Made by a program: the position numbers and the translations under genes. Source: Azospirillum brasilense (lineage in GTDB: Bacteria; Pseudomonadota; Alphaproteobacteria; Azospirillales; Azospirillaceae). Taken from it: a stretch of DNA of 64,000 bases. Positions 55,932-64,000 of the stretch are shown here, in pieces. Below the pieces are notes generated by a model. The model searched no databases. It was given only the letters and a program-made list of their open reading frames with translations, and was not told the origin of the DNA. The stretch covers positions 186,001 to 250,000 of the forward strand of contig NZ_QOKV01000007.1 of NCBI RefSeq assembly GCF_008365405.1, written 5' to 3'. How positions within the stretch are numbered: position 1 is the first letter of the stretch; every line of letters begins with the position of its first letter.

Positions 55932-57664
55932 CCGCTCTGAACACGTCTTCGGATCGCCCGAATCCCTCGTCACCCCAATCTCCGGCTGAGCAATCATCCA
56001 CCTGCGCCGCCGCCGATGCGATACAGCCGCACGGCGCCCTGGTGGCGTTGCGCAGCGATGGCGCGACGATCCTTGCTTGCAGCGCCAACACGGCGGAATT
56101 CCTCGGCTTGGCTCCGGAGCGGCTGTTGGGTCGGAGCGTCGACGTGCTGGAACTGCCCGAGCTTGCGGCGTTGCTGACGGAACTGCACGCCTTGCCGCCG
56201 GACCTGCGGGCGTTGGGGTTGCATGCCGCCGTGACACCGCCGGGAGGAGAGCCGCTGCTGGCCTTCCTGCATGAGCATGGCGGGCGGGCAATCCTGGAGG
56301 TTGAGCGGCCGCCCGCCGGACTGGAGAGCCGCGCCGCCACGGCACCGCCGGCCGGCGTGCTGCCCGGGATCGCCGCCCTGCGCGACGCCGTGGGGCTGGA
56401 GGCCATCGCGGCTCATACCGCCCATACCGTCCGCCGTCTGACCGGGCTGGACCGGGTGATCGTCTGCCGTTTCGACGCCTTCGGCAACGGCGAGGTGGTG
56501 GCGAAGGACCAAGCGCCGGATTGGGACCACGCCGCCCCGGATCTTCACCCGGGCGCCGCCCTGCCGGCGACCGCCTTCGATGGCGCCCCGGACGGGAATC
56601 CGCGGGTGCGCGTGATCCCCGACCATGCGGCGCAGCCGGTTCCCCTGCTGCACGCCGACACCGCGGCCCCACCGCCCGATCTGGCCCACGCGCAGCTGCG
56701 CAGCCCACCGCCGGACCGGCTCGATTTCCTGCGACGGATGGGGGCGGGAGCCGCCCTGACCGTGCCGGTCGCCCACGGTGGCAAGCCTTGGGGGGTGATT
56801 TCCGGCCATCACCGGCGGCCCTATGTGGTGCCGTTCTCAACCCGGATGCTGGCCGCCATGGCCGCCGACGCGCTCAGCCTGATGCTGGACACCGCCGAAC
56901 GCGCCGTGGAGCGGGAACGTCGCGTCGCTCAAGCCGCGCGGCAGGCGGAAGTGAACAGGGCCAAGTCGGACTTCCTCACCGGGATGAGCCATGAGCTTCG
57001 CACGCCGCTGAACGCCATCATCGGCTACGCGGATTTTCTGCTGCATCCGGGGACCGGTCCGTTGACCGACCGGCAGCGCGATTTCATCGGCAACATCCGC
57101 GCTTCGGGCGCGCATCTTCTGGAACTCATCAACGACGTGCTGGATCTGTCGAAGATCGAGGCTGGGCACGTCGAGTTGCACGACGAGGATGTCGATATCG
57201 CGGTTGTGGTGGGCGAGGTGTACGCCCTCCAGGAGTTGTCCCTGGCATCGTCGGGGCTTTCCTTCGACGCCTCGTTTCCCCGGCCGCTGCCTCGCCTGCG
57301 GGCGGACCGCCGGTCGCTGCGACAGATCCTGCTGAACCTGCTGTCCAACGCCGTGAAGTTCACCCCGGCGGGTGGTCGCGTCGCCATTGATGTGACGCGT
57401 ACGGAGGAAGAGACCGGAACCGGGCTGCGCATCGCCGTGGTCGACACCGGAATCGGCATTCCGGAGGAGCACCGCCTCACCGTGCTTGAGCCCTTCCGGC
57501 AGGTGCCGGGCGAACGCATCCGCAGCGGCGCCGGGACCGGCCTGGGCCTGTCCATCGTGCGCTCCTTGGTGGAGGCCCATGGCGGTCGGCTGACCCTGTC
57601 CAGCGCGCCGGGGGAGGGCACGCGCATCGACCTGCATTTCCCGCCGGAGCGGCTGATCGCATGA
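55928..57664 (+). CDS. Phytochrome-derived PAS-GAF histidine kinase lacking PHY domain
   Basis: A 578-residue kinase. Residues about 25-130 are a PAS-2 domain of phytochrome type (DAIQPHGALVALRSDG, CSANTAEFLG). A GAF domain at 155-320 carries the phytochrome stretch LDRVIVCRFDAFGNGEVVAK, then VPLLHA, LRSPPPDRLDFLRRMGAG and PWGVISGHHRRP. The PASDIP motif has become ALPATAF, SPxH has become SPPPD, and the cysteine (C26) is only six residues before IQPHG, so normal bilin binding is doubtful. There is no PHY domain; GAF joins directly to the HisKA (H355 in GMSHELRTPLNAIIGY) and an ATPase domain (NLLSNAVKFT, DTGIGIPE, GTGLGLSIV). Followed by divK-pleD. Confidence 0.85.
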   Translation: MPALNTSSDRPNPSSPQSPAEQSSTCAAADAIQPHGALVALRSDGATILACSANTAEFLGLAPERLLGRSVDVLELPELAALLTELHALPPDLRALGLHAAVTPPGGEPLLAFLHEHGGRAILEVERPPAGLESRAATAPPAGVLPGIAALRDAVGLEAIAAHTAHTVRRLTGLDRVIVCRFDAFGNGEVVAKDQAPDWDHAAPDLHPGAALPATAFDGAPDGNPRVRVIPDHAAQPVPLLHADTAAPPPDLAHAQLRSPPPDRLDFLRRMGAGAALTVPVAHGGKPWGVISGHHRRPYVVPFSTRMLAAMAADALSLMLDTAERAVERERRVAQAARQAEVNRAKSDFLTGMSHELRTPLNAIIGYADFLLHPGTGPLTDRQRDFIGNIRASGAHLLELINDVLDLSKIEAGHVELHDEDVDIAVVVGEVYALQELSLASSGLSFDASFPRPLPRLRADRRSLRQILLNLLSNAVKFTPAGGRVAIDVTRTEEETGTGLRIAVVDTGIGIPEEHRLTVLEPFRQVPGERIRSGAGTGLGLSIVRSLVEAHGGRLTLSSAPGEGTRIDLHFPPERLIA

Positions 57665-57721
57665 CGGAGTCTGTTGAATCCTCGGGACTTCGAGGGAAAC
57701 AGCGGGCTGCGGGAGGCATCG

Positions 57722-57738
57722 CTAACGACAATTTAACC
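57722..57738 (+). promoter_or_regulatory. CtrA-like box upstream of divK
   Basis: CTAA-N7-TTAACC (57722-57738) differs from the CtrA consensus TTAA-N7-TTAAC by one base. It lies about 115 bases before the chosen divK start, in the gap after the kinase. In Caulobacter CtrA regulates divK, so the position makes sense; a single site with a mismatch is weak evidence. Confidence 0.45.
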
Positions 57739-57850
57739 GTCGCGGCGGGACAGTGAACGGGCTATACCGGTCTCTCCGGGTGTGGTCGCTGCAAGCAGGA
57801 GCGCGGGTGGCACGATGCTCGCGGAACCGAACAGCCCCAAGAAGGCGCCG

Positions 57851-58228
57851 ATGGACGACCGAACCGTGAAGCGTGTCCTGATCGTCGAGGACAACGAGCT
57901 GAACATGAAGCTCTTCCACGATCTGCTGGAAGCGCACGGCTACGCGACGCTTCAGACCAGCAGCGGGATGGATGCCCTGGCCATGGCGCGGGAGCACCGT
58001 CCGGATCTGATCCTCATGGACATCCAGTTGCCGGAGGTGTCAGGGTTGGAGGTCACGCGCTGGATCAAGGATGATCCGGCGCTCAAGTCCATTCCGATCA
58101 TCGCGGTGACCGCCTTTGCGATGAAGGGGGACGAGGAGAAGATCCGCGAGGGCGGCTGCGAGGACTACATCGCCAAGCCGATCTCGGTGACGAAGTTCCT
58201 GGAAGCCGTTCAGAAGTTCCTTCGCTAA
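57851..58228 (+). CDS. divK: Single-domain response regulator DivK
   Basis: A 125-residue receiver with no output domain. [25 protein letters not shown] is the DivK signature; phosphoacceptor D is in [21 protein letters not shown] (about residue 57), the threonine in [14 protein letters not shown] and lysine in [14 protein letters not shown]. In Caulobacter DivK signals through DivL, PleC and DivJ to the CckA-CtrA pathway and so sets cell polarity. The ATG giving [10 protein letters not shown] is best supported by AAGG and by family length; an ATG 12 codons upstream is possible. It is directly followed by pleD, the usual order. Confidence 0.93.
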   Translation: MDDRTVKRVLIVEDNELNMKLFHDLLEAHGYATLQTSSGMDALAMAREHRPDLILMDIQLPEVSGLEVTRWIKDDPALKSIPIIAVTAFAMKGDEEKIREGGCEDYIAKPISVTKFLEAVQKFLR

Positions 58229-58255
58229 CCTGTTACGGGATCGGTCGCACGTTCC

Positions 58256-59653
58256 ATGTCCGCTCGCGTCCTCGTCGTCGACGATGTCCTTCCGAACGTG
58301 AAGCTGCTCGCGGCGAAGCTGACGCGCGAGTATTTCAACGTCATCACCGCCAGCAATGGTCCTGAGGCGCTGGAGATGGTCCGGCGGGAATCGCCGGACA
58401 TCGTTCTGCTCGACGTCATGATGCCCGGCATGGATGGGTTCGAGGTGTGCGAGAAGATCCGCTCCGATCCCGCGACCATGCACATCCCGGTGGTGATGGT
58501 CACCGCCCTGTCGGATGGCGCCGACCGGGTGCGCGGGCTGGAGGCCGGCGCCGACGATTTCCTGACCAAGCCGGTCAATGACGTTGCGCTGTTCGCGCGG
58601 GTGCGGTCGCTTGTCCGTCTGAAGATGATGATGGACGAATGGCGGCTGCGCGAGACGACCTCCGGCCAATTGGGGGTTCTGGAGCCAACCGGTACGCTGA
58701 ACAGCGAATCCTTCGAGGGTGCCCGCGTCCTGGTGCTGGAGGATTCGCTTCTTGATCTGGACAGGGTCACTGAGACGCTGAAGCGCGACCACGCCCATGT
58801 GATGGCCGCCGACACCTGCGCCACGGCGCTGGAGCGCGCGCTGGGCGACGATTTGGACCTTGTGGTCATCAGTCTGACCCTGTTGAACGAGGATGGCCTG
58901 CGCCTGTGCTCCCAGCTCCGCTCGCACGAGCGGACCCGGCAGGTGCCAATCCTGCTGATGGTGGAGGACGGCGACCTGAACCGCGCCGCCAAGGGGCTGG
59001 AACTCGGCGCCAACGACTACATCAGCAAGCCCATCGACCGGAACGAGCTGCTGGCCCGCGCCCGCACCCAGATCCGGCGCAAGCGCTACCAGGAGCGGTT
59101 GCGCGCGAACTACGAACACAGCCTGTCCATGGCGCTGACCGACAGCCTGACGGGCGTCTTCAACCGCCGTTACATCAACGCCCACCTGCCGCGGTTGCTG
59201 GAGAGGGCGATCGACAACCACAAGCCGGTGGCGATCCTGCTGTTCGACATCGACCATTTCAAGGTCGTCAACGACAGCTACGGCCACACCGTGGGCGACG
59301 AGGTGCTGAAGGAGGTGTCCAGCCGCGCCAGCCGCAACCTGCGCACCTTCGATCTGGTGGCGCGGTTGGGCGGTGAGGAGTTCGTGGTCATTCTGCCCGA
59401 CACCGACGCGGAAGCGGCTCTGACGGTGGCCGAGCGGTTGCGCAGCCGCATCGCCGACACGCTGTTCAAAGTGTCCGCCGATGTGGGCGAGATCCCGGTC
59501 ACGGTGTCCATCGGCGTGACGGTGGGCGGCCGGTTGGGCGACACCGCCGAAGGGCTGATCCGCCGTGCCGACGAGGCTCTGTACGAGGCCAAGCGCGCCG
59601 GGCGCAACTGCACCATCGCCGACCCTTCCGCCAACGCTCTGCTGGCTCCCTGA
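58256..59653 (+). CDS. pleD: Response regulator/diguanylate cyclase PleD
   Basis: A 465-residue protein with two receivers and a GGDEF domain. The first receiver (RVLVVDDVLPNVKLLAAKL, LLDVMMPGMDGFEV, DFLTKPV) is active; the second (ARVLVLEDSLLDLDRV) has VISLTLLNEDG where the phosphoacceptor lies and is an adaptor. The cyclase begins SMALTDSLTGVFNRRY with LLFDIDHFKVVNDSYGH and RLGGEEFVVILPD; the inhibitory site RTFD is five residues before GGEEF. In Caulobacter PleD makes cyclic-di-GMP at the stalked pole during the swarmer-to-stalked change. It starts 27 bases after divK, an operon. Confidence 0.96.
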   Translation: MSARVLVVDDVLPNVKLLAAKLTREYFNVITASNGPEALEMVRRESPDIVLLDVMMPGMDGFEVCEKIRSDPATMHIPVVMVTALSDGADRVRGLEAGADDFLTKPVNDVALFARVRSLVRLKMMMDEWRLRETTSGQLGVLEPTGTLNSESFEGARVLVLEDSLLDLDRVTETLKRDHAHVMAADTCATALERALGDDLDLVVISLTLLNEDGLRLCSQLRSHERTRQVPILLMVEDGDLNRAAKGLELGANDYISKPIDRNELLARARTQIRRKRYQERLRANYEHSLSMALTDSLTGVFNRRYINAHLPRLLERAIDNHKPVAILLFDIDHFKVVNDSYGHTVGDEVLKEVSSRASRNLRTFDLVARLGGEEFVVILPDTDAEAALTVAERLRSRIADTLFKVSADVGEIPVTVSIGVTVGGRLGDTAEGLIRRADEALYEAKRAGRNCTIADPSANALLAP

Positions 59654-59709
59654 CGGGGCGGCTGACGAAGCTGTCCCCTTGGAAAAGCCGGACAGCTTCC
59701 GGACAAACA

Positions 59710-59733
59710 AAAGGCCGCCAAAAGGCGGCCTTT
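59710..59733. terminator. Bidirectional terminator between pleD and rpmG
   Basis: AAAGGCCGCC (59710-59719) and GGCGGCCTTT (59724-59733) form a perfect 10-base stem with an AAAA loop and A/T tracts on both sides, between convergent genes. Confidence 0.92.
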
Positions 59734-59757
59734 CTGATTCCGGCAGTCCGGGAAACC

Positions 59758-59925
59758 TTACTTGATCTTGGCTTCCTTGAACTCGACGTGCTTGCGCGCC
59801 ACCGGGTCGTACTTGCGGAACGACAGCTTCTCGGTGGTCTTCTTCGGGTTCTTCTTCTTCACGTAGAAGAAGCCGGTGTCGGCCGTGCTCACCAGCTTGA
59901 TGAGGACGGTGTTCTGCTTCGCCAT
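59758..59925 (-). CDS. rpmG: 50S ribosomal protein L33
   Basis: A 55-residue ribosomal protein, [20 protein letters not shown] followed by [20 protein letters not shown] and [15 protein letters not shown]. It has no CxxC pairs, so it is the zinc-independent (C-minus) form. It is one of the smallest proteins of the large subunit and sits near the E site. Length is exactly as in relatives. TTGACA-N16-TATCTT lies 65 bases upstream. The order pleD-rpmG is conserved in alphaproteobacteria. Convergent with pleD. Confidence 0.97.
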   Translation of the reverse strand: MAKQNTVLIKLVSTADTGFFYVKKKNPKKTTEKLSFRKYDPVARKHVEFKEAKIK

Positions 59926-59988
59926 GATCTCAATCCCGACTAAAAATCCGAAACCCGCCAGCCCGGCGGGGCGGCGTCGTAGCGGGGG

Positions 59989-60016
59989 AAGATACCCGCT
60001 ACAGCCGCGATGTCAA
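59989..60016 (-). promoter_or_regulatory. Sigma-70 promoter of rpmG with hairpin in the leader
   Basis: Minus-strand TTGACA (60011-60016) and TATCTT (59989-59994) are 16 bases apart. The transcribed leader contains a CCCGCC-GGGCT-GGCGGG hairpin followed by TTTCGGATTTTT, at about 59942-59972, that resembles an attenuator. Confidence 0.72.
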
Positions 60017-60086
60017 GCCTTTGTAAAGTGGTCGGAAGGGCCGATCGACGTCCTTGTTTTCGCCTGTATTCGGGGCGGAAAACGAC

Positions 60087-61673
60087 TCAGCGCTCCGCCA
60101 CCGTGTTGGTGGAGGACAGGGCGACCGCCCGCTGGTAGAGCGCCGGTTCGGCGAGAAGGCGCAGCGCCACCTTCAGGTCGAGTTCCGGCTCATGCTCCTT
60201 CCAGGGGCAGGCTTCGCGGAGGCGGGCCAGGGCGTCCTCGTCGTCGGCGGCGCGGGCGCGCCAGCCGGCGAACTGGGTCATCGGGCGCGCCCGGCCGTCG
60301 CGCAGGTCGGACAGCAGGGCGACGGGATCGTCCTGCCCGGTGCGGCTGGTGCAGACCGTCGGCTGCACGCCCTGGCGGTGCAGGGTGTAGCCGGCGGGCG
60401 TGTAGATGCGGCTCCAGGTCAGGAACAATTCGCCGTCGTTGGGCAGGCGGGTGACCGTTTGGACGCTGCCCTTCCCGTAGGAGGAGGCGCCCACCACCAC
60501 CGCGCGGCCCGAGTCCTGAAGTGCCGCCGCCACCACCTCGGCGGAGGAGGCGGAGCGCCCGTCCACCAGAACGACCAGCGGCATCCCGTCGGCGATGTCG
60601 TCGGGACCGGCCTCGAAGCGCTGGCGGCTGTCGGGGTGGCGGCCTTCGGTGGTGATGATCTTGCCCTGGGCGATGAACAGGTCGGCCACGGCGACCGCCT
60701 GGTCGAGCAGGCCGCCGGGGTTGCCGCGCAGGTCGAGCACGAAACCCCTCAGGCCCTTGCCCATGCTCTGCCGCGTGGACAGGACGGCGTCGCGCAGGTT
60801 GGACGCGGTGGCGGCGTTGAAGCGGTCCACCTTCAGCACGCCGACCTGCTCGGACACGCTGGCATTCACCGTGTTGGGGACCACGCGCTCCCGCCGGATG
60901 GGGGCGCGGCGCGGCGGGTTGCTGTCGCGTGCCACGGTCAGCAGGACCATGGTCCCGGTCGGACCGCGCAGTCGGTCGCGCATATCCGTCTCGGTCAGGC
61001 GCGCGGTCAGGTCGCCGTCGATCGCCAGAAGCTGGTCACCGCCGCGGATGCCGGCGCGGTCGGCCGGGCTGCGCGGCAGCACGTTGCGGATCAGGGTGCG
61101 CCCGTTCGCCGTCTCCAGCGACAGGCCTATGCCGCCGTATCCCTCGCGCTGGGCACGCTCGCTGGTGGCGCGCTGGGTGCCGGTGTAGCGGGAATAGCCG
61201 TCCAGATCCGTCATCACGGAATCGAGGACCACCTGATAGACCCGCTCCGGCACCGCCTGATAGAGGGTGGGGGAATAGAGGCGGGCGCGTTCCACCGCCT
61301 TGGTGGTCAGGGCGGCCCAGCCGGCGGCGTCGGACAGGGACGGTGCGGCGTACTCTGCGATCAGGCTGCCAGACACGTACAGGCGTACGGAGTTGCCCTG
61401 GCGCTCGGCGCGGGCGGTCGGATCGATGGTCGCGAGACCCTTCAGCCCGTCCAGACCAAGGCGGCCGAAATCGACCTGTTGGAGATACACTTCGGCGATC
61501 TTGCCGTACGCGACGGCGAAGACCTGCTCGCTGATGAAGGCGGCTTCGGTCGCGGCTTCGGCCGGACGGGGCAGCGTCCCGCCGAGGCTTCCGAGGCCGA
61601 CAGCGAGCATGGCGGCCGCGAGCGGGACCGAAAGACGCCCGCGCGGCGAAAATCCTCGTTTCCGTATGCCCAT
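60087..61673 (-). CDS. S41 family carboxy-terminal processing protease
   Basis: A 528-residue exported serine protease of the Tsp/CtpA type. A twin-basic then hydrophobic signal (about residues 15-40) ends near AEAATEAAF. A PDZ domain follows (YGGIGLSLETANGRTLI, PADRAGIRGGDQLLAIDG). The S41 catalytic core has VLDLRGNPGGLLDQA, the nucleophile serine in LVDGRSASSAEVVAAAL and the general-base lysine in GASSYGKGSVQTV. The final 75 residues (AGWRARAADDEDALARL) are a helical extension. It probably trims periplasmic or envelope proteins. AGGAGG lies 16 bases before the ATG, a long spacing, but no nearer start exists. Confidence 0.9.
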   Translation of the reverse strand: MGIRKRGFSPRGRLSVPLAAAMLAVGLGSLGGTLPRPAEAATEAAFISEQVFAVAYGKIAEVYLQQVDFGRLGLDGLKGLATIDPTARAERQGNSVRLYVSGSLIAEYAAPSLSDAAGWAALTTKAVERARLYSPTLYQAVPERVYQVVLDSVMTDLDGYSRYTGTQRATSERAQREGYGGIGLSLETANGRTLIRNVLPRSPADRAGIRGGDQLLAIDGDLTARLTETDMRDRLRGPTGTMVLLTVARDSNPPRRAPIRRERVVPNTVNASVSEQVGVLKVDRFNAATASNLRDAVLSTRQSMGKGLRGFVLDLRGNPGGLLDQAVAVADLFIAQGKIITTEGRHPDSRQRFEAGPDDIADGMPLVVLVDGRSASSAEVVAAALQDSGRAVVVGASSYGKGSVQTVTRLPNDGELFLTWSRIYTPAGYTLHRQGVQPTVCTSRTGQDDPVALLSDLRDGRARPMTQFAGWRARAADDEDALARLREACPWKEHEPELDLKVALRLLAEPALYQRAVALSSTNTVAER

Positions 61674-61825
61674 GGCGCGCCGTACGCGGCCTCCTTTCCC
61701 ACAGGCGGACCCGGATGGTTGCCCACCGGATTCGAACGGATAAGGAATAGCACTTCAGAAATGAGGGCTGGCGGGACAAAAGACGGGGGCAAGACTCTTT
61801 GTCGTGGAATGTCCACCACTGTGAC

Positions 61826-64000
61826 TCAGCGGCCACGCTTCCGTTGCTTCTGGGTTGCGCGGCCCGCGAAACGGGCACTCCGCGCGGGGTGAGCAGGGTG
61901 GCCGGATTGCAACGGATGATCTGTGCCCCCAGCAAAGCCCCCGGTGGGATCCCCCTCCGCGCGGGGCAGGGCGAACAGGGTGCTGCCGGTCAGCGGATCG
62001 GCCTCCATCAACACCACCTTCACCGCGGCGCCCAGCCGGTAGGTGCGGCCGGTGCGCTGGCCGACCAGGGCGTGGGCGCGCTCGTCATGCTCGTACTGGT
62101 CGTCGGGGAGGGTACTGGCGGGGATCAGCCCGTCGGCACCGTTCTCGTCGAGCCGGATGAACAGGCCGAAGCGGGTGACCCCGGAAATCCGCCCGGTGAA
62201 CAGGGCGCCCACGCGGTCGGCCAGGAAGGCGGCGGTGAAGCGATCGATGGCGTCGCGCTCGGCCGTGGCGGCGCGGCGTTCGGTCGTCGAGATGTGCTCG
62301 CCGATGTCGGTCAGACCGGCCATGGCCGCGTCGTCCAGCCCGCCCGGTCCCAGCCCGTGCGCGCGGATCAGCGCCCGGTGCACGATCAGGTCGGCGTAGC
62401 GGCGAATCGGTGAGGTGAAATGGGCGTAGCGGTCGAGCGACAGGCCGAAATGGCCGATGTTCTCGGGGCTGTACTCCGCCTGCGACTGGCTGCGCAGGAT
62501 GACCTCGCTGACCAGTTGCGAGTCCGCCGTGCCGGCGGCGCGGTCGAGGATTGCGGTGAAATGCGCCGGGGTCAGCCGCGCCACCCGCGGCAGCGTGTAA
62601 CCGATGCCGGTCAGGAACTCGCGCAGCGTCTCCTGCTTGTCGAGCGATGGCTGGTCGTGCACGCGGAACAGGCCGGGCATGCCCGCCCGCTCCAGGCTGT
62701 CCGCCGCCGCGACGTTGGCGCAGATCATGAACTCCTCGATCAGCCGGTGGCTGTCGAGGCGTTCACGCGGCGCGATCTCCGCCACCCGCCCGCGCGCGTC
62801 CAGCCGGACGCGCCGTTCCGGCAGGTCCAGTTCCAGCGTGCCGCGGCGCTGCCGGGCCGTCCACAGGCAAGCGTAGGCGCCGTAGAGCGGGGCGATGACC
62901 GCCTCCATGAGCGGCTCCGTCGCCTCGTCCGGAGCGCCGTCGCGAGCCGCCTGCACCTGCTCGTAGGTCAGGCGTGCGGCGGAGCGCATCAGGCCGCGCA
63001 CGAAGCGGTGCCGCAGGAGAGCGCCGTGGCGGTCGATCCACAGATGCGCCGCGAGGCAGGCGCGGTCCTCTTGCGGGCGCAGCGAGCAGAGGTCGTTGGA
63101 CAGCGCTTCGGGTAGCATCGGCACGACGCGGTCGGGGAAGTAGACGGAGTTGCCGCGCTCGAAGGCCGCCCGGTCCAGCGCCGAATTTGGGCGCACGTAA
63201 AAGGCCACGTCGGCGATGGCGACCAGCAGGTGCCAGCCGCCCTGGTTCATCGGGTCGGGGTCCGGTTCAGCCCACACCGCGTCGTCGAAATCGCGGGCGT
63301 CGGCACCGTCGATGGTCACCAGCGGGAGGGCGCGCAGGTCGGTCCGTCCCGTCAGGGAGGGCACGGCGGCGAGCGACGCCTCGCGGAGGGCGGCGGGCGG
63401 GAAGTCGGTGGGCAGCCCGTGGGTGTGGACGGCGATCAGGCTGACGGCGCGCGGTTCCGCCGTGTGACCCAGCCGCTCCGCGACGCGGGCCTGCGGCAAG
63501 CCCAGCCGGGCAGCGGGCAGCAGGTCGGCCAGCACCAGCTCGCCCGGCTCGGCGTCGTTGCGGTTGGCCGGCAGGACCAGCAGTTCGGTCTTGTTGCGCT
63601 TGTCCGTGGGGATGACGCGTCCGCCGTCCGCCGACGGGTGATAGACGCCGAGAACGCGTCCAACGGTGCCGTCCAGCCGTCGGATGGTGCGCGCCTCGTA
63701 CAGCCGGTCGTTGATGCGGCTCAGCTTCGCCAGCACCCGGTCTCCCGCTCCCAGTGTGGGGTGGCCCTTCTTGTCCGGCATCATGAAGATGCGTGGCGGG
63801 TTGCCCTCGCCCGTCCAGGTGATCGGGCGGGCGGTGACCTCGCCGTCCGGATCGACACCGGTCATCTCCAGCACGGCGACTTCCGGCAGCGACCGCGGCG
63901 GGGCGACGCGCTTGTTGCGCCCGCGCTCCACGGCACCGTCGGCCTCCAACTCCTTGAGAAGCTCCTTCAGTCTTTCGCGGTCGTCGCTGCCCGACAGCTT
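61826..64000 (-). CDS. rnr: Ribonuclease R (N-terminus cut by window edge)
   Basis: The last 724 residues of a 3'-5' exoribonuclease of the RNase II/R family, running off the right edge. The visible N-terminus KLSGSDDRERLKELLKELEA is the winged-helix region of RNase R. Cold-shock domains follow (TGVDPDGEVTARPITW, RVLGVYHP), then the RNB domain with the catalytic TIDGADARDFDDAVWAE (four aspartates) and YFPDRVVPMLPEALSNDLCSL, and an S1 domain near the end (LFTGRISGVTRFGLFIRLD). The C-terminal Arg/Lys-rich tail is short. It degrades structured RNA and takes part in rRNA quality control. The S41 gene follows it on the same strand, 150 bases later. Confidence 0.95.
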   Translation of the reverse strand, partial: KLSGSDDRERLKELLKELEADGAVERGRNKRVAPPRSLPEVAVLEMTGVDPDGEVTARPITWTGEGNPPRIFMMPDKKGHPTLGAGDRVLAKLSRINDRLYEARTIRRLDGTVGRVLGVYHPSADGGRVIPTDKRNKTELLVLPANRNDAEPGELVLADLLPAARLGLPQARVAERLGHTAEPRAVSLIAVHTHGLPTDFPPAALREASLAAVPSLTGRTDLRALPLVTIDGADARDFDDAVWAEPDPDPMNQGGWHLLVAIADVAFYVRPNSALDRAAFERGNSVYFPDRVVPMLPEALSNDLCSLRPQEDRACLAAHLWIDRHGALLRHRFVRGLMRSAARLTYEQVQAARDGAPDEATEPLMEAVIAPLYGAYACLWTARQRRGTLELDLPERRVRLDARGRVAEIAPRERLDSHRLIEEFMICANVAAADSLERAGMPGLFRVHDQPSLDKQETLREFLTGIGYTLPRVARLTPAHFTAILDRAAGTADSQLVSEVILRSQSQAEYSPENIGHFGLSLDRYAHFTSPIRRYADLIVHRALIRAHGLGPGGLDDAAMAGLTDIGEHISTTERRAATAERDAIDRFTAAFLADRVGALFTGRISGVTRFGLFIRLDENGADGLIPASTLPDDQYEHDERAHALVGQRTGRTYRLGAAVKVVLMEADPLTGSTLFALPRAEGDPTGGFAGGTDHPLQSGHPAHPARSARFAGRATQKQRKRGR

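Noticed and set aside
61700..61745. A GTTCGAATCC sequence resembling a tRNA T-loop (minus strand)
   Set aside because: No acceptor, D or anticodon stem can be formed around it within tRNA distance.

Overview
This 64 kb window is a stretch of a high-GC alphaproteobacterial chromosome. Gene content points to Rhodospirillales, most likely Azospirillum or a close relative: EipB/DUF1849, DUF2336, DUF2066 and HdaA proteins, a divK-pleD-rpmG order next to rnr, a 49-residue aa3-type cytochrome oxidase subunit IV, and many orphan hybrid histidine kinases. This placement is inferred from families and gene order, not from a search. I saw no rRNA, tRNA, CRISPR array, insertion sequence or prophage. Most of it looks like stable core chromosome. 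The accessory parts are a toxin-antitoxin pair, a truncated MFS transporter remnant, one large perfect inverted repeat and several GC-rich intergenic palindromes.

Layout. 1-6.4 kb: a cut-off FAD oxidoreductase, an OmpR/EnvZ-type pair followed by an HNH nuclease, a membrane hybrid kinase, a cold-shock protein and a small unknown protein. 6.4-13 kb: a MarR regulator divergent from a branched-chain aminotransferase, a HigBA-type toxin-antitoxin operon, uvrB, a small lipoprotein and a DUF2336 protein. 13-28 kb: a REC-kinase, holC and pepA, then lptG-surA-pdxA, a 40-residue protein, an MHYT hybrid kinase, a lytic transglycosylase, a hydrolase and rsmA. 27-36.6 kb: gmk/yicC, an SDR, a PmtA-like methyltransferase, ExoD, an ABC-F ATPase, ndk, a small cytochrome oxidase subunit and purN/purM. 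36.7-47.6 kb: DUF2066, a CDP-alcohol phosphatidyltransferase, an AI-2E family membrane protein, hdaA and an atypical SDR, then a polyphosphate group (CYTH-CHAD, sixA, ppk1, ppx). 47.6-64 kb: a degenerate EAL protein, rnd, aspS, eipB, a hydroxyacid dehydrogenase, a GGDEF cyclase, a phytochrome-derived kinase, divK, pleD, rpmG, an S41 protease and a 3'-complete rnr.

The most interesting theme is cell-cycle, motility and cyclic-di-GMP control between 47.6 and 59.7 kb. The degenerate EAL gene has three TTAA half-sites, each spaced by exactly 7 bp, as expected of CtrA boxes. The GGDEF gene has a consensus-perfect sigma-54 promoter behind two look-alike palindromes 30 bp apart. A kinase with a phytochrome-type PAS-GAF but no PHY domain and a degraded chromophore pocket lies just before divK and pleD, and a CtrA-like site precedes divK. 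A second theme is polyphosphate: synthase and exopolyphosphatase lie beside a CYTH-CHAD protein and a SixA phosphatase.

In this high-GC DNA most long open frames are antisense or out-of-frame shadows. Starts were chosen by family N-termini, Shine-Dalgarno spacing and overlaps, and alternatives are given where unclear.
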